DNA of 64,000 nt. It comes from Falsiruegeria mediterranea M17. Lineage in GTDB: Bacteria > Pseudomonadota > Alphaproteobacteria > Rhodobacterales > Rhodobacteraceae. Position numbers and translations under genes: made by a program. The stretch lies in the NCBI RefSeq assembly GCF_900302455.1, contig NZ_ONZG01000006.1:186001-250000 (forward strand). The letters run 5' to 3'. How positions within the stretch are numbered: position 1 is the first letter of the stretch; each line of letters starts with the position of its first letter. Positions 45,186-54,011 of the stretch are shown one piece after another. The notes beneath the pieces were generated by a model. It saw nothing but the letters and a program-made list of their open reading frames with translations, had not been told where the DNA came from and searched no databases.

Positions 45186-45962
45186 ATGACGAACGGCAGT
45201 TACATCATCTGCACCAACCCCCGGTCGGGCAGCACCCTGCTTTGTGGGCTGTTGGCGCAGACCGGTGTGGCAGGAAATCCGGATTCCTTCTTTCGCGGGC
45301 CTTCGCGGCAATGGTGGGCAGATCACCTTCAGGTGCCCGAGGCGGTCGATCTGACAGACCCCGCCTTTTGCGCGGCCTTTTTGTCCGCGGCTTTGGCCGA
45401 GGGGAAAGGCGGCGGCGATTTCTTTGGTTGTCGCCTGATGCACGAAAGCCTGCCTGATCTGATGGCGATGACCGCGTGCCTGCATCCCGATGCAAAGGAT
45501 GATTGCGCTCGGATCAAAGCGGTCTTTGGGCAGACTGTCTTTGTCCATCTGATCCGCGAGGACAAGGTCGATCAGGCAATCTCATATGTGCGGGCGGAAC
45601 AGACGGGCACGTGGCACGTCGGGCCCAACGGCGAAGCGGTCGAACAAAAAGGCCCACCACAACCGCCGCGCTATGACTTTGCCCGCATCCATCAAAAGGT
45701 GGTGGAGTTCGAAGCGCAGGACGCGGCCTGGGCCCGGTGGTTCGAGCAAACCGACGTGCACCCGCTCAAGGTTCGATATTCAGACCTTGCCGATAACCCC
45801 AAGCACGAATTGCGTCGCATCCTTGCTCATCTCAACCAGCCCGCCGAAGCCGCAGAGCGGGCGATCCCGGGTGTGCGCAAACTGGCAGATGAGTTGAACG
45901 AAAGATGGGCCGCGCAGTACCGGGGGGACCGGGAAAAGTACGCGACCCATTCTCTATCCTAG
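45186..45962 (+). CDS. Stf0-like sulfotransferase
   Basis: Encodes 258 residues. IICTNPRSGSTLLCGLLAQT is the PAPS 5'-phosphosulfate loop, and HLIREDKVDQAISYVRAEQT the 3'-phosphate loop of Stf0-like sulfotransferases. It would move a sulfo group from PAPS to a lipid, sugar or small molecule; Stf0 itself sulfates trehalose. The acceptor here is unknown. It closely follows ychF and converges with the next small gene. Confidence 0.88.
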   Translation: MTNGSYIICTNPRSGSTLLCGLLAQTGVAGNPDSFFRGPSRQWWADHLQVPEAVDLTDPAFCAAFLSAALAEGKGGGDFFGCRLMHESLPDLMAMTACLHPDAKDDCARIKAVFGQTVFVHLIREDKVDQAISYVRAEQTGTWHVGPNGEAVEQKGPPQPPRYDFARIHQKVVEFEAQDAAWARWFEQTDVHPLKVRYSDLADNPKHELRRILAHLNQPAEAAERAIPGVRKLADELNERWAAQYRGDREKYATHSLS

Positions 45963-45975
45963 GCGAGGCTGATCC

Positions 45976-46212
45976 TCAGCGTCGCCCGGATTCGAAATTC
46001 CTTTCAACAGGACCGCCGTATTCAATGCGCACTAGTTTCGAATAAGACCGCCCCGCCTGAGTTTCAGGCGCATGCGGCCAGTTCGACCAGCGCGGGTCAT
46101 CGTCCGGCACGCTCTTTTGCGTTTTGGTGTTCGTTTGTGCATCGCCCTTTGCCACGGCAACCGCGGGCAGCGTCAGGGCGGCAATCGCAAGGATTGTTGT
46201 CAGTCGTGTCAT
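45976..46212 (-). CDS. Small secreted hypothetical protein
   Basis: Encodes 78 residues. A signal peptide (MTRLTTILAIAALTLPAVAVA) is followed by a polar tail with PDDDPRWSNWPHAPE. No domain recognised. It is convergent with the sulfotransferase gene and divergent from the LLM gene. Confidence 0.65.
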   Translation of the reverse strand: MTRLTTILAIAALTLPAVAVAKGDAQTNTKTQKSVPDDDPRWSNWPHAPETQAGRSYSKLVRIEYGGPVERNFESGRR

Positions 46213-46423
46213 TTATTGAACCTCCGATACGGGCCGTTGGGCCGGTTTAATGCTGTTGGTCTTGATGAACGTCTGTGTCTTGAACCTGCGCCTGTGGGGC
46301 CATTTGGGCAAATCAACGACATTCACCGCTGCGTGAGGGGCGGGGTTTGATTCAGGTCAAATACGCGGGCCATATGCTGTGACATCAGTTTTAGTGAACG
46401 ATAACTAAATTTGGAGTGACCCA

Positions 46424-47560
46424 ATGAAAGTCCATGTGCTGGTACAGCCGTATATGCGCAGTAAGGGAGAGGATGTGGTTCTGCCGGGGTCGGACCCGGA
46501 TCGCTATGCCACTTTGCTGGACCGCACGACCGAACAAATGAAGTTCGCCGACGAAAACGGCTATGCCGGTTTTTGCATGACCGAGCACCATTTTCAGGTC
46601 GAAGGTATCGAAACCACGACCAACCCACTCTTGTGGAACATGCACATTGCCGCCAACACCAAGAACCTGATGGTGGGGCAGGTGGGCATGGCGCTCACCG
46701 CGCATCACCCCATGCGCCTGGCCGAAGACATGGCCATGATCGACCACATGTCCGGCGGGCGTTTTTTCTGCGGCTTTGTGCGCGGCAACACGCCCCGCTG
46801 GCTGAATACTCTGGCGCAGCACCTGGACATCACCACCACGCAATCGGATCGCTCCAAAGAAGACGCCCGCAACCGTCGCCTGATGGAGGAAAGCTGGGCC
46901 GTGGTCAAAAAAGCCTGGACCAACGAGACTTTTACTCACCACGGTGAATTCTGGAACATCCCCGCCGACAACATCACTTGGCCCTTCCCGCCAACGGCGG
47001 AATACGGTGGCAAAGGCGCGGTTGATGACAAGGGCACCCTGCGCAAGATGGGCATCGTGCCCCGCCCGCGCAAACGCACCGACGGGCGCGACTTCCCGCC
47101 CCTCTACGTGCCGTTTTCGTGGTCGATGGAAACCGCCAAGTTCTGGGCCAAAGAGGGCGCCAAGCTGGTGTCATTTGTCTCCAAGGACGAGTTCATGGAC
47201 ATGACCATGCCCATCTATCTTGAAGAGGCGCACCACCACGGCCACACCGATCTGAACGTTGGCAACACGCTGGTTCTGGGCGGTCACCTGACCATCGGCT
47301 CGACCGAGGTGCAGGCCGAGCAGCACTATCGCGATTTCGAAGAGCTGTTCAATTTCGCCTACAACGCACCGCCCTATCACGTGCCCATGGGTCGCGTCTG
47401 GAAGGGCACCGTCAATCAAGTCATCGATCAGGTCGGCGCGCTGAAAGAGAAATACGGGACCGAGGAATTCGTGGTCTGGCACCACGTTGGTTACTTCGAG
47501 CAGGAAGAAGAGCTTGAGATGCTCGAGAACTATTCGAAGGTCATCAAAGCCTTCTCCTAA
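46424..47560 (+). CDS. LLM-class flavin-dependent oxidoreductase
   Basis: Encodes 378 residues of the bacterial-luciferase-like fold. FADENGYAGFCMTEHHF and GQVGMALTAHHPMRLAEDMA MIDH regions are typical, with RFFCGFVRGNTPRW at the flavin site. These enzymes use FMNH2 and O2 to oxidise small molecules. The substrate is unknown. It stands as a single gene with a strong terminator, upstream of a siderophore-interacting protein. Confidence 0.9.
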   Translation: MKVHVLVQPYMRSKGEDVVLPGSDPDRYATLLDRTTEQMKFADENGYAGFCMTEHHFQVEGIETTTNPLLWNMHIAANTKNLMVGQVGMALTAHHPMRLAEDMAMIDHMSGGRFFCGFVRGNTPRWLNTLAQHLDITTTQSDRSKEDARNRRLMEESWAVVKKAWTNETFTHHGEFWNIPADNITWPFPPTAEYGGKGAVDDKGTLRKMGIVPRPRKRTDGRDFPPLYVPFSWSMETAKFWAKEGAKLVSFVSKDEFMDMTMPIYLEEAHHHGHTDLNVGNTLVLGGHLTIGSTEVQAEQHYRDFEELFNFAYNAPPYHVPMGRVWKGTVNQVIDQVGALKEKYGTEEFVVWHHVGYFEQEEELEMLENYSKVIKAFS

Positions 47561-47582
47561 GCCCGATCTGGTAGCCAATCTG

Positions 47583-47616
47583 CACCTGCGCACATCCCAC
47601 GTGCGCAGGTGTTTTT
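47583..47616 (+). terminator. Rho-independent terminator of the LLM gene
   Basis: Perfect 11-bp stem CACCTGCGCAC / GTGCGCAGGTG, 7-base loop, then T5, 23 bases after the stop. Confidence 0.95.
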
Positions 47617-47695
47617 CATGTTTTTCTTGCGCAAGTTATAAATATGACTAAATCACTCAGGTAATAATCATGGCGGTGGACGTAGGAGTGAGAGA

Positions 47696-48487
47696 ATGGC
47701 GGAAGCAGAAGGACGCAATTTGAAGGTTATTGAAGTGTGGAACCTGACACCAAACATGCGCCGCGTTGTACTGGGCGGGAACGAGCTGGAGGGCTTTCCC
47801 GAAGGCAGCGCAAGCGGCTATATCAAGCTGATTTTTCCTGACGCCCCGCGCCCGCGCCCTGACCGTCCGGCGATGCGAACGTTCACGGTGCGCGCCTTTG
47901 ATGCAGAGCAAAACCGCCTGACCGTCGACTTTGCGCTTCATGATGACACCGATGGAACCACAAGCGGGCCCGCCGCTGTCTGGGCCGGAAACGCCAAGGT
48001 GGGCGATGACATCCTGATCGCGGGTCCCGGCAAGATCAAATGGATCGACACCTCGTCCGACTGGCTACTGCTTGCCGGTGACATGACCGCGCTGCCCGCG
48101 CTTCTGTGCAACCTCGAGGCACTGCCCGCAGATGCAAAGGGCGAAGTGGTGATGGAGCTCACCAGCCCGGAGGACGCGCCAGCAGTCTCTCTGCCGGATG
48201 GCATGACCCTGCACCTGATCCTCAACCCGCACCCCGATGGCACCTCAACCGATTTTGTCGATCACATCCGGTCGCTCACCTGGCGCAACGGCAGCGTGTC
48301 GGTCTGGGCGGCGTGTGAGTTCAAATCCATGCAACAGTTGCGGACATATTTCCGCAACGAACGCGGGGTGGACCGGACCAAGATCTACCTCTCCAGCTAT
48401 TGGAAAGCGGGCGTTGCCGAGGACGAACACAAGAAGATCAAGGGAGAGGACGCAGCCCGCCAGAAAGCGTTGGAAGCGGCAAGCTAA
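47696..48487 (+). CDS. Siderophore-interacting protein (FAD/NAD(P)H ferric reductase-like)
   Basis: Encodes 263 residues. The FAD-binding RxYTxR motif is RTFTVR near residue 64, followed by the GPGKIKW loop and the DMTALPAL NAD(P) region; the C-terminal GVDRTKIYLSSYWKAG is typical. Such proteins reduce ferric siderophores in the cytoplasm. No siderophore transport genes are near. It follows the LLM gene after a terminator. Confidence 0.9.
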   Translation: MAEAEGRNLKVIEVWNLTPNMRRVVLGGNELEGFPEGSASGYIKLIFPDAPRPRPDRPAMRTFTVRAFDAEQNRLTVDFALHDDTDGTTSGPAAVWAGNAKVGDDILIAGPGKIKWIDTSSDWLLLAGDMTALPALLCNLEALPADAKGEVVMELTSPEDAPAVSLPDGMTLHLILNPHPDGTSTDFVDHIRSLTWRNGSVSVWAACEFKSMQQLRTYFRNERGVDRTKIYLSSYWKAGVAEDEHKKIKGEDAARQKALEAAS

Positions 48488-48678
48488 GCTATAGCAGCAA
48501 AGCTTACGCAAGACACATAGACCAGCCCCTGACCCTGGGTGGGGGTGAAGCCCCCTCCCGTGGGAAGGGCCGGGGACTGGTCGGCTTTGCCGACTTGTTC
48601 TCTGTTGCCAGCGGAATGATTCAAACACTCAGGCTCTGTTCCCAGGCCGTGCGCAACTGACACTGGATACAACAACAA

Positions 48679-48708
48679 AGCGCCGCCCCGAAGATACAGG
48701 GCGGCGCT
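48679..48708 (-). terminator. Terminator of the acyl-CoA operon
   Basis: AGCGCCGCCC / GGGCGGCGCT makes a perfect 10-bp stem; on the minus strand it is followed by TTTGTTGTTG. It lies about 25 bases after the stop of the thiolase-like gene. Confidence 0.85.
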
Positions 48709-48733
48709 GTGATAAGTCGACCTTCTTGCGCGC

Positions 48734-49882
48734 TTACAGCGCGGCTTCGCTGCCCAGAACGGCGGTGTACTCGTTCGAGAAGGTGCCGCCGTTGCCATGC
48801 GCGATGGCGATGTTGACGTCGTCGATCTGGCGCTTGCCGCCATCGCCCCGGATCTGCGTTGCGGCCTCGATCAGGCAGAACAGACCGTACATGCCCGGAT
48901 GCACACAGCTCAGACCGCCGCCATTGGTGTTGACCGGCAGCGAGCCACCGGGCGCGATGTTGCCATCAGCCACAAATGCACCGGCCTCACCCTTTTTCAC
49001 AAAGCCCATATCCTCAAGGAACAAGAGCGTGTTGATGGTGAAGGCGTCATACAGCTCGACCACATCCACATCCTTGGTGGTGATCCCGGCCATGTCGAAA
49101 GCGCGCTTGGAGCTTTCGGCTGCACAGGTGGTGGTCAGGGTCGCGGCCTGTGCAATCTCGCGGTGCGAGATGGCATTGCCACCGCCCAGGAAGTAGGCGG
49201 GCTTCTCCTGATAATCCTTGGCGCGGTCGGCGGATGTCACGATGATCGCTGCACCGCCATCCGACATCAGGCAGCAGTCCAGAACGGTCAGAGGGTCGGC
49301 CACACTAGGCGAGGCCAGGTATTCTTCCATCGTCAGGTCGGCCTGCATGGTCGCATCAGGGTTCAGCTGCGCCCATTTGCGCGCCGAGATGGCGACATGG
49401 CCAAAATGCTCTTTCGGCACGTTGAACTCGTGCATGTAGCGTTGTGCGGTAAAGGCATAACCCGGAACCGGCACCATCGGTTCGTATGCGCGCTCCCACT
49501 GGGGCGTCTCGATCAGACCGTTCAGGTCGCGCGCGGATTTCGCGTTCGAGCCGTAGCAGATCAGCACGTTCTTACACAGACCCGCCTGGATCGCCATGGT
49601 CGCCTCGACCAGATACGACATGAAGGACGAGCCGCCCACCATGTCCGAGTTTGCCCAGGTTGGTTTGACGCCCAGGTATTCAGCGATCGAAAGGGTGGGG
49701 AAGAAGTGATAGAAGGTGCCGCCACAGATACCGTCGATTTCCGACAGGTCCATGCCCGCGTCATCCAGAGCGTTCTTGGTCGCCTTGGCGATCAGTTCCA
49801 TGGGCGAGGTGTTGGGCGTTTTACCCAGACCCCAGTAACCCTTGCCAACAATTGCGGATTTGCCGCGTAGTGCGTGTGCCAT
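48734..49882 (-). CDS. Thiolase-like protein without the nucleophilic cysteine (SCP2-thiolase/lyase type)
   Basis: Encodes 382 residues of the thiolase fold. SCP2 thiolases have a Cys in a block like NNNCSTGS; here the aligned block at residues 78-87 reads NSDMVGGSSF, with Met in that place. The NGGGLSCVHPGMYG block and the end AIAHGNGGTFSNE are kept. Ltp2-type steroid side-chain aldolases also lack the Cys and pair with a DUF35 protein, as here, so a retro-aldol C-C lyase is possible. Ordinary thiolase activity is unlikely if the alignment is right. Last gene of the minus operon. Confidence 0.85.
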   Translation of the reverse strand: MAHALRGKSAIVGKGYWGLGKTPNTSPMELIAKATKNALDDAGMDLSEIDGICGGTFYHFFPTLSIAEYLGVKPTWANSDMVGGSSFMSYLVEATMAIQAGLCKNVLICYGSNAKSARDLNGLIETPQWERAYEPMVPVPGYAFTAQRYMHEFNVPKEHFGHVAISARKWAQLNPDATMQADLTMEEYLASPSVADPLTVLDCCLMSDGGAAIIVTSADRAKDYQEKPAYFLGGGNAISHREIAQAATLTTTCAAESSKRAFDMAGITTKDVDVVELYDAFTINTLLFLEDMGFVKKGEAGAFVADGNIAPGGSLPVNTNGGGLSCVHPGMYGLFCLIEAATQIRGDGGKRQIDDVNIAIAHGNGGTFSNEYTAVLGSEAAL

Positions 49883-49894
49883 GTGTCTAACTCC

Positions 49895-50305
49895 TTACGC
49901 GGGCTTGAAGAATACGGCGGGCTCGCCGGATTTGGCGTTGGGGCCGAAATCGGGGGTCATGACAACCGCCTGAACCTTCATGCCGATCTTGATGTCCTCG
50001 TTCTCGCAGCCGATGATACGGGTGAACAGGCGTGGGCCTTCGTCCAGATCAACCAACACGTTGTTGATGTCGCCGCCGAATTTGGCGGGTCGGCGGATGA
50101 TGGTGCTGGCGTAGACGGTGCCCTTGCCGGATGCCTCGACCCACTCCAGATCATCGGCGCCAGTGGTGGGTGACAGCGCGCGGGGGTAGAAGTTGTATGC
50201 GCCAGTTGTGGTCGACCGCTGGATCAGGAATTTGCCAGCATCCAGGCCCGCGCGGAACGCCGCGTCGGCCTGCGGGCTGGCTTCGGGGAGTGCAAAGTCA
50301 GTCAT
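49895..50305 (-). CDS. DUF35 OB-fold protein (thiolase/lyase partner)
   Basis: Encodes 136 residues. The N-terminal part should form a short helix; the rest fits the DUF35 OB fold (GTVYASTIIRRP, VLVDLDEGPRLFTRIIGC, GMKVQAVVM). The four Cys of the rubredoxin-like zinc ribbon are not seen in full, so zinc binding may be lost. Such proteins bind thiolase-like partners and are needed for their activity, as ChsH2 with Ltp2. It lies 12 bases before the thiolase-like gene. Confidence 0.87.
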   Translation of the reverse strand: MTDFALPEASPQADAAFRAGLDAGKFLIQRSTTTGAYNFYPRALSPTTGADDLEWVEASGKGTVYASTIIRRPAKFGGDINNVLVDLDEGPRLFTRIIGCENEDIKIGMKVQAVVMTPDFGPNAKSGEPAVFFKPA

Positions 50306-50319
50306 ATCGCTTCCTTGGG

Positions 50320-51960
50320 TTAAGCGGCAAAGAGTGCCGCGTCATGTGTGGGTTCGGGGTTCAGAATGCGCCGACGTAGCAATGCTGCCTCGGGCAACAG
50401 GCGGCTGCGCACATGGGCGGCAGCAGCCCGCAAAAGGGCAGGCTCGGGGGCCTGATCGGCGGCGGCTTCCATGTCGGCCCAGACCCGCCCGAAATACACC
50501 AGCCCGGTCAGGCGCATGTAGTCGTTGACCGATGGCCCGATGTCGCCGCGCGTCTGCATGGCGGCGGTGGCCTGACGCCAGTCCTCGATCGCATCGGCCA
50601 ACTCCATCGACGTCTCGCCGGTCGAGACCAGATCGGCAAACGCAGCCGCAGCCGCGCCATCCTTGGCCCGGATCGCCCGGCGGGCAACACCCGTGGCGAG
50701 AACGCCATTGGCGCCCTCGTAAATCGCCATGATCCGCGCATCGCGCATGATCTGCTCGACCCGGTATTCCTTGCAAAAGCCGTATCCGCCGTGGATCTGC
50801 ACCGCGAGGCTGCTGGTCGCATTCACCGCATCTGTGGCAAAGGCTTTGCAGGTTGGTGTCAAGATGTCCAAGAGGCCCTGATCGGCCCCCAGATCCATAT
50901 CCACAAAGGTCTTGTAGACCATTGCGCGGCAGCCCATGGCGTGGGCGTAGATGTCCAAAAGCATACGCTGCACATCGCCATGTTGGGTGATCAGCGCTGT
51001 GCCCTCGGACGTGGTGCCCTGACGGCGACCGGCGGCATGGGCGCGGGCGCGTTGGAATGCGACATCCATCTGCCCCACAGCCTGCAATGACACATCCAGA
51101 CGCTCGGCGTTCATCATGGTGAACATGGCGGCAAGGCCCTTGCCCTCTTCACCCAGCAACTCGCCACGCGCACCGTCAAAGGCCATCTGGCAGGTGGGCG
51201 AGCCATGCATGCCCATTTTCTCTTCAAGTCGTACGGTTTGCACCGTGTTGCGGGTGCCATCTGGCAGCACGGCAGGGCAGGCAAACAGGCTCAGCCCCCG
51301 CACACCCGGTGCCGCGTCGGGTGTCCGGGCCAGCACCAGATGGATAACATTGTCGGTGTAGTCATGATCGCCGCCAGAGATGAAAATCTTGGCTCCGCTG
51401 ATCGCATAGCCATCGCCATCCGGGGTTGCCCCTGTAACAGCCAAAGTCTTGATCCGCCCCAGATCCGAGCCTGCATCCGGCTCGGTCAGGCACATCGACG
51501 CCATCCATTCGCCCGACACCAGTTGCGGCAGCAACCGCGCTTTCTGATCGGTCGAGCCAGAGGCCTTGATCGTCCGGATACAACCCTGCGCCAGGCTCAG
51601 CACCATCTCATACGAGATACACGCGCCGGCCAGCATATCCGCCAGCACCGCACCAAAAACATGCGGCAGGTCCATGCCGCCGAACTCTTCCGGAGCGCAA
51701 AGCCCCGGCCACCCGGCCTCGGCATAGCGCTTATACGCGGTGACCATCTCGGGCGGCATCCGCACCCGGCCGTTTTCCAGCTTGGCGCCCACTTCGTCGC
51801 CAATCAGGTCCAGCGGCGCGATCTCGGCGTTGATGAACTTGGCCAGCGCCGGGATCACGTCCTCGGCGGTCTCATCGCTCCATTCATCCAGTCGCTCGGG
51901 TCGCCCGATGTGTTTCAGAACAAAGGCAATGTCAGCCTCGGACGCGGTATAGTCGATCAT
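50320..51960 (-). CDS. Acyl-CoA dehydrogenase
   Basis: Encodes 546 residues, the long type with a C-terminal extension, like FadE5 or DmdC. MCLTEPDAGSDLG, GAKIFISGGDHD and VQIHGGYGFCKEYRVEQ then the catalytic Glu in AIYEGANGV are all present. It puts a double bond next to the CoA thioester. The stop/start ATGA overlaps the preceding acyl-CoA ligase gene by 4 bases. Substrate may be an aromatic or branched acyl-CoA. Confidence 0.93.
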   Translation of the reverse strand: MIDYTASEADIAFVLKHIGRPERLDEWSDETAEDVIPALAKFINAEIAPLDLIGDEVGAKLENGRVRMPPEMVTAYKRYAEAGWPGLCAPEEFGGMDLPHVFGAVLADMLAGACISYEMVLSLAQGCIRTIKASGSTDQKARLLPQLVSGEWMASMCLTEPDAGSDLGRIKTLAVTGATPDGDGYAISGAKIFISGGDHDYTDNVIHLVLARTPDAAPGVRGLSLFACPAVLPDGTRNTVQTVRLEEKMGMHGSPTCQMAFDGARGELLGEEGKGLAAMFTMMNAERLDVSLQAVGQMDVAFQRARAHAAGRRQGTTSEGTALITQHGDVQRMLLDIYAHAMGCRAMVYKTFVDMDLGADQGLLDILTPTCKAFATDAVNATSSLAVQIHGGYGFCKEYRVEQIMRDARIMAIYEGANGVLATGVARRAIRAKDGAAAAAFADLVSTGETSMELADAIEDWRQATAAMQTRGDIGPSVNDYMRLTGLVYFGRVWADMEAAADQAPEPALLRAAAAHVRSRLLPEAALLRRRILNPEPTHDAALFAA

Positions 51961-53801
51961 GCGTGCACCTTGACCGAGGCGATGATGCGCTCGGACCCTT
52001 CGTAAAGTTCGCTCACCGCCCGCTCGCGCAATTCCAGCGCCAGACGCTGGTTGATATAGCCCTTGTCGGTGATCTCGTTTTTCTCGACCGACGGCGCGTC
52101 GGTCTGGACCAGAACCCGCTTCACTCGCGTGGCGCTGCCGGTCTGGCCCGCGTTGTAGGCGCTCAGCCGATCCTCAATGAACGCGCGCACCGCCGGATCG
52201 CTGGCATAGCCCGCCAGATCGTCGACGCGACCGGCCAACGATTTGCATTCATCCGCATTCAGAAACAGCAACGCACCGATGTCGTTGCGGTTGTGCCCGG
52301 TGATCACGGCATCCGACACGACGGGTTTCAACGCATCCAAGAGCGCAATCCGCAGGTTGCCCACGGCCACCCATGTCCCGGTCATCAGCTTGAAGTTCTC
52401 GGACGTGCGCCCGTCGAAATAGATGCCCTTGCTCAGGTCATCCTGATCCACCAAACGCCCCGCGTCCCCGGTCAGATAGAAACCATCTTCGTCAAAGGCC
52501 TCGGCTGTCTTTTCGGCGTTGTTCAGGTAGCCGGGCGTCACATGCGGCCCGCGCACGCGCATTTCCAACTTGCCGCCATTGGGCAGGAACTTCAGCTCAT
52601 AGCCCGGCGTCGGCAAGCCGATCACATCGGCGCTGGGCACGGGGAAATGCACGCAAGTGATCAACATCGCCTCGGTCGCGCCCCAGGCGCTGACGAACGG
52701 GACCTTCTCGCCCCGCTCGGCCACACCCAGCTCTTCCAGCCCTTCCCACAGGTGATCCGGCAGGCCAGCGCCCGAGAAAAAGATCAACTGCAACCGCTCG
52801 AAAAACGCTTTGCGCAAGGCAGCATCTTCGCGCATCACCGGCAGCATCATGTCGAACCCTTTGGGCACGTTGAAATAGAGCGTCGGTGACACATCGCGGA
52901 TATTGCGCATGGTCTTTTCGATCTCGCCCGGCAACGGCTTGCCGTCGTCGATGTAGAACGTGCCGCCGTTCCACAGGATCTGATTGAAGTTGAAGTTGCC
53001 GCCAAATGTGTGGTTCCACGGCAGCCAATCCACGATCACTGGCGGCTCGGCCTCCAGGAACGGCCAGATCTGCACCAGCGCCTGTTGGCTGGCCAGCATC
53101 ATCTCCTGGTTCACGACCACACCCTTGGGCATGCCGGTCGATCCCGAAGTGAACAGGATCTTGGCGACGGTTTTGTGGTCGACCTTGGCGGCCTCAACCA
53201 CCACATCACCGCTGATGGGGGTTTGTAGCGCCGCATCATAGGTCAGCGTGCCATCGCCGGACAGCAAAGTGATGCCTTCGCCGCCCAGGTAGTCAAACGC
53301 ATTGGCAAAAGCCCGCGAATCCGCGGCATAGGCCATTCCGGGGGACGTCACGGACACGATGTGGCGCAGTTTGGCCAGCGTCTGATCATGCAGGGAATAG
53401 GGCACCGAAACCGGCACCACCGGAATGCCCACATGCATCGCGGCGAGCATCAGCACGCCGTGGCGTACCGAATTGGCCGATAGGATCAACAGCGGCTTGT
53501 TCGGCCCCAACCCTTGCGCCAGCAGAAACGCCGCCAGCGACTGCACCTGCTCGTGCGCCTCGGCATAGGACACACCTTGCCAGGTATCGCCACCACCGCG
53601 CTCCATCAGATAGGGGCGATCCGGGGCTTCGGTCGCCCAACGGTCCAAAAGCTCTGACAGGTTCTGGACCTTGATCTCGAATGGCTGTGGGCTTCGCAGT
53701 GCAAAGGCGCCGTTACCCAAATCGTCGCGAACTACCTCGGCTGGGGCAAATTTGGTGGCTGGGTAGGCCGATGTCATCGTCTCGGGACCTTCCGTGGTCA
53801 T
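51957..53801 (-). CDS. AMP-dependent acyl-CoA synthetase (feruloyl-CoA synthase type)
   Basis: Encodes 614 residues. The P-loop-like ILFTSGSTGMPKGVVV and the DWLPWNHTFGGNFNFNQ block are of the feruloyl-CoA synthase group; GIYFDGRTSENFKLMTG is the A8 hinge region. It activates a carboxylic acid, perhaps ferulate or another phenylpropenoid, as CoA thioester. It is the first gene of the minus operon ligase-ACAD-DUF35-thiolase-like and is divergent from the SDR-crotonase pair. The exact acid is not proven by sequence. Confidence 0.88.
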   Translation of the reverse strand: MTTEGPETMTSAYPATKFAPAEVVRDDLGNGAFALRSPQPFEIKVQNLSELLDRWATEAPDRPYLMERGGGDTWQGVSYAEAHEQVQSLAAFLLAQGLGPNKPLLILSANSVRHGVLMLAAMHVGIPVVPVSVPYSLHDQTLAKLRHIVSVTSPGMAYAADSRAFANAFDYLGGEGITLLSGDGTLTYDAALQTPISGDVVVEAAKVDHKTVAKILFTSGSTGMPKGVVVNQEMMLASQQALVQIWPFLEAEPPVIVDWLPWNHTFGGNFNFNQILWNGGTFYIDDGKPLPGEIEKTMRNIRDVSPTLYFNVPKGFDMMLPVMREDAALRKAFFERLQLIFFSGAGLPDHLWEGLEELGVAERGEKVPFVSAWGATEAMLITCVHFPVPSADVIGLPTPGYELKFLPNGGKLEMRVRGPHVTPGYLNNAEKTAEAFDEDGFYLTGDAGRLVDQDDLSKGIYFDGRTSENFKLMTGTWVAVGNLRIALLDALKPVVSDAVITGHNRNDIGALLFLNADECKSLAGRVDDLAGYASDPAVRAFIEDRLSAYNAGQTGSATRVKRVLVQTDAPSVEKNEITDKGYINQRLALELRERAVSELYEGSERIIASVKVHA

Positions 53802-53901
53802 TTCGTCTCACTCCCTGGCGTCTTCTGCCGGAATCACGCCTGTGACGCCGGTTTTGTGAGAATTAGACTACCCAAGATATTGTTAGTATGCAAATGTATT
53901 A

Positions 53902-53917
53902 TTGAGCGTTCACTTAA
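53902..53917. promoter_or_regulatory. Operator-like site in the divergent acyl-CoA promoter
   Basis: TTGAGCGTTCACTTAA matches 13 of 16 bases of the core of the palindrome beside the TetR gene (56479-56494). It sits in the 210-base region between the ligase and SDR genes and overlaps a second small palindrome CACTTAAGTG. It may bind the same TetR protein. Confidence 0.5.
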
Positions 53918-54011
53918 GTGCGCAGTTCGAGATAATTCGCCCGAGGGTTTGACGCAAGCCGATGGCAGATGTGCCGTCGCGTACCCTGGGCCGGGATATG
54001 AGGAGTTCGAC

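Noticed and set aside
43902-45548. Minus-strand open frame of 548 codons opposite ychF
   Set aside because: A mirror frame of ychF and the sulfotransferase gene; no domain.
48531-48580. Possible fourth copy of the structured repeat after the siderophore-interacting protein gene (CCCCTCCCGTGGGAAGGGCCGG)
   Set aside because: It lacks the CCGTCGTCAAT block and the small hairpin; the likeness is limited to a GC-rich piece.
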